A stretch of DNA of 64,000 bases from Desulfuromusa sp. (GTDB lineage: Bacteria > Desulfobacterota > Desulfuromonadia > Desulfuromonadales > Geopsychrobacteraceae), in assembly GCA_016744595.1 (NCBI GenBank), contig JADGEB010000004.1:78850-142849 (forward strand). The letters run 5' to 3'. Shown piece by piece: positions 61,747-64,000 of this stretch (positions are counted from its first letter, which is position 1; each line of letters begins with the position of its first letter). Position numbers and translations under genes: made by a program. Below the pieces are notes generated by a model. It was given only the letters and a program-made list of their open reading frames with translations, ran no database searches and had not been told where the DNA came from.

Positions 61747-63093
61747 CTACAATGTTGACTGCAACCGCCCTACCCCAAAGTACTCAAATCCCTCTTCAAC
61801 AATGTAATGGGGGTCGTACTGATTCCGACCATCAAAAATAATTTTTTGTTTCATAGAACGACTCATTGCAGCAAGATCTGGATTACGGAACGGTTTCCAC
61901 TCCGTTACCAACAATAATGCATCAACACCCTGCAAGGCTTCATACTGATTTGATACCAGCTTGACCTGTCCAGACTCAAACCATTCTGAAGGCAGCTCTT
62001 TTTTTGCCGTTTCCATAGCAATCGGATCATAAGCCAAAGCAGTCGCACCAGAAGTAACTAGGTCGTTTAAGAGCGTTTTAGCTGGTGCCTCACGCATATC
62101 ATCTGTCCCCGGCTTAAAAGCCAACCCCCAAACCCCAAAGGTCAAACCCGACAGATCAGCCCCAAACCGCTTCTTCAACTGTCGTGCAAACCAATGCTTC
62201 TGCTGCAGATTACGCTTTTCCACCGAAAGAAGAACCTCGGGGTCAAAATCAACCCCTTCTGCCATACGGATAAGAGCTTGTACATCCTTCGGAAAGCAAG
62301 AACCACCATAACCACAACCTGGGTAAATAAATGAGAAGCCAATTCTACCATCAGAACCAATACCGCGACGAACATTTTCAACATCAACATCGAGCAATTC
62401 ACAAAGATTTGAAATCTCATTGATGAACGATATCTTGGTTGCTAACATCGAATTAGCCGCATACTTGGTCATCTCTGCGTCACGAACTCCCATAAAAATG
62501 GTACGTTCATGGTTGCGGTTAAAAGGTGCATAGAGTTGTCTCAGCAGTTCTTTGGCACGATCACTCTCTATCCCGATCACAACACGATCAGGTTTCATGA
62601 AATCGTCAATTGCAGCCCCCTCTTTCAAGAACTCCGGGTTACTGACAACATCAAAATCAATGGAGAGATTACGTTTATCTAGCTCACCCTGAATGGCAGC
62701 GCGAACCAGATCAGCCGTGCCAACCGGAACAGTCGACTTGTCAACTATAACTGCATAATCTGTAATCAACTGACCAATCTCTCTGGCAACAGCCAAAACA
62801 TATTGCAAATCAGCAGAGCCATCCTCACCGGGAGGAGTGCCAACAGCAATAAAGAAGACATTCGACGTCTTCGCTGCTTCCGCGAGGCTGGTCGTAAAAT
62901 GAAGTCTCTCTTCAGCAAAGTTACGCTTAACCAAAGCCTCAAGACCAGGCTCGTAGATCGGTAATTCCCCAACCTTGAGTCCATCTATTTTCGCTTGATC
63001 AATATCAACACAATTGACCTGATTCCCCATTTCAGCAAAACAAGCTCCACTCACCAGACCAACATAACCTGTACCAATAATTGTTAGGTTCAT
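61747..63093 (-). CDS. ugd: UDP-glucose 6-dehydrogenase
   Basis: A 448-residue enzyme oxidising UDP-glucose twice to UDP-glucuronate with NAD, a precursor for acidic polysaccharides. It has N-terminal Rossmann MNLTIIGTGYVGLVSGACFAEMG, VDKSTVPVGTADLVR and NPEFLKEGAAIDDFMKPDRVVIG. The catalytic cysteine lies in YGGSCFPKDVQAL, followed by FKPGTDDMREAPA. An epsI gene lies upstream on the same strand, so it probably belongs to an exopolysaccharide locus extending past the window edge. Confidence 0.96.
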   Translation of the reverse strand: MNLTIIGTGYVGLVSGACFAEMGNQVNCVDIDQAKIDGLKVGELPIYEPGLEALVKRNFAEERLHFTTSLAEAAKTSNVFFIAVGTPPGEDGSADLQYVLAVAREIGQLITDYAVIVDKSTVPVGTADLVRAAIQGELDKRNLSIDFDVVSNPEFLKEGAAIDDFMKPDRVVIGIESDRAKELLRQLYAPFNRNHERTIFMGVRDAEMTKYAANSMLATKISFINEISNLCELLDVDVENVRRGIGSDGRIGFSFIYPGCGYGGSCFPKDVQALIRMAEGVDFDPEVLLSVEKRNLQQKHWFARQLKKRFGADLSGLTFGVWGLAFKPGTDDMREAPAKTLLNDLVTSGATALAYDPIAMETAKKELPSEWFESGQVKLVSNQYEALQGVDALLLVTEWKPFRNPDLAAMSRSMKQKIIFDGRNQYDPHYIVEEGFEYFGVGRLQSTL

Positions 63094-63169
63094 TTTTTTA
63101 ACTCCAAAATATAATTATAGAATCTGAACTTATCAGAATTTAATCCTGTCAAAAATAGATCTTGCCCTT

Positions 63170-63808
63170 TTATCGAGGCAACGCCTCACGAATAGCCGGA
63201 TAAAAATCACGTATAAATTTTTCACCGGTTTCTGTCGCTTTTTCTTCTCCATCACTGACCATAACTGACAAACGGATGAATGATGAATCACGTCGATTAC
63301 TCAGCATCGAGTTTTTAACCATACCCAATTTCAACATATATTCATTCGTTAGGATTTGATCACGGACCTGAAACCAATAAAGAAACAATTGTTTCTCTGT
63401 GTCTTTTTGATAAATTGCACTGACGTAAGGGATCACATGATCCTTATGATTGACATGTTTAATTTCATTTTCCAGATAATTCCATCCGCTACCGGGAAGG
63501 CACTGTTTTGGCGAGTGAATAGGCCCACTGTTGGGGCCGCCGTCATGGTAACCGATGTACAGAGACACCTGTTCACCGCTATCACTTTCATAACGACGAG
63601 AGAGATAATCAGTTGGCAACAAGACTGCGAGTACCCGCTCATCAAAACGCGCCTGCCCAGTCATCGTCCACTCACCTGCTTGCTGAGGAAATAAAGCGAG
63701 CAATTTATTAACAGGAACAGATGCTTCAGAGCGGGTATAAACGTAAAGAGCCGCTACCCCAAGAAGCAGATAAAGGATGATAAAACGCCAAGATTTAATT
63801 TTTTGCAT
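63170..63808 (-). CDS. epsI: EpsI-family exosortase-associated protein
   Basis: From ATG 63808 (MQKIKSWRFIILYLLLGVAALYVY), with AAGGTG in front, this is 212 residues. A membrane anchor at about 8-25 is followed by the EpsI periplasmic domain: LLALFPQQAGEWTM, LPTDYLSRRYES, LYIGYHDGGPNSGPIHSPKQCLPGSGWN and YWFQVRDQILTNEYMLK. EpsI domains occur alone or fused to exosortases and are tied to polysaccharide export. Upstream genes lie outside the window. The PrsK/PrsR pair nearby fits the same system. Confidence 0.93.
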   Translation of the reverse strand: MQKIKSWRFIILYLLLGVAALYVYTRSEASVPVNKLLALFPQQAGEWTMTGQARFDERVLAVLLPTDYLSRRYESDSGEQVSLYIGYHDGGPNSGPIHSPKQCLPGSGWNYLENEIKHVNHKDHVIPYVSAIYQKDTEKQLFLYWFQVRDQILTNEYMLKLGMVKNSMLSNRRDSSFIRLSVMVSDGEEKATETGEKFIRDFYPAIREALPR

Positions 63809-63819
63809 AAAACACCTTA

Positions 63820-64000
63820 ATAGCCACAGATGTACACAGATAAATTCTGCTGGAAAATATATTTTTTCTTCTTGCCACAGACTCACACAGACTGAGACCG
63901 GACAAAGACAAAAACTCTAGTCATTATTTCACTAAATCAAAGGATAAAGAACAAAATCTATATCTCGCGCAAAGCCACTAAGAACGCAAGGTTTTAAGGC
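63820..64000. repeat. gene-free tail with degenerate CACAGA/CGCAAAG-type repeats
   Basis: Short imperfect units (CCACAGATGTACACAGATA; CCACAGACTCACACAGACT; CGCAAAGCCACTAAGAACGC) follow one another with no open frame. They look like decayed copies of widespread intergenic repeats. Beyond these I see nothing before the window ends. Confidence 0.4.

Overview
The window looks like a chromosomal stretch from a Gram-negative, deltaproteobacterium-like organism, most likely of the Desulfuromonadales/Geobacter kind. This is inferred from gene content and sequence style, not from a marker gene. Supporting signs are the mid-40s GC content (by eye), RND/TolC efflux, PEP-CTERM-type PrsK/PrsR regulation with EpsI, the mid-size PurL plus separate PurQ, and secondary-lipid (Pfa) synthases. 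Gene density is high, most genes are on the minus strand, and all three tRNAs are on the minus strand.

Layout. 1-0.9 kb: the N-terminal two thirds of a strikingly animal-like arginine kinase, preceded by a 52-residue membrane protein. 1.0-1.3 kb: tRNA-Gln with a duplicated 3' end and a hairpin-rich insert. 1.4-9.1 kb: an aspartate aminotransferase and a TetR-controlled tripartite RND efflux operon. 9.2-14.5 kb: PilZ protein, gltX, a Memo-family protein, a TauE/SafE permease, tRNA-Cys and a membrane-anchored sorbosone-dehydrogenase-like protein.

14.6-37.8 kb: the centrepiece, a co-directional block of about 23 kb. In transcription order it is ispH, pfaD, pfaA (KS-AT-4xACP-KR-DH), pfaC (KS-CLF-AT-four hotdogs), a dihydrolipoamide-dehydrogenase-like flavoprotein, oleA, oleB, oleC, oleD and a phosphopantetheinyl transferase (pfaE). 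It contains everything expected for making polyunsaturated acyl chains by an iterative Pfa synthase. It also contains everything needed to join two chains head to head and decarboxylate them into a long-chain polyunsaturated hydrocarbon. The linkage, the AT inside PfaC and the embedded disulfide reductase make this the best candidate for an unusual system here.

38-52.5 kb: housekeeping genes. These are tRNA-Gly, pgsA, a lytic transglycosylase, nadB, chorismate mutase with a stand-alone DAHP-synthase N-terminal domain, pyrE, purF-purQ-purL, a YycJ-like hydrolase, and a gap-pgk-tpiA glycolytic operon. 52.5-64 kb: regulatory and surface functions. These are an AEC transporter, an orphan OmpR-type regulator, a CRP/FNR regulator with a YgbA-like protein (probable nitrosative-stress pair), an odd FN3 protein with an internal lipobox, PrsR and PrsK, a beta-CASP nuclease, a secreted helix-hairpin-helix protein, a Phd/RelE-type toxin-antitoxin pair under a consensus promoter, UDP-glucose dehydrogenase and EpsI. 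The right edge probably enters an exopolysaccharide/exosortase locus.

All calls were made by reading the sequence and translations; no database search was run.
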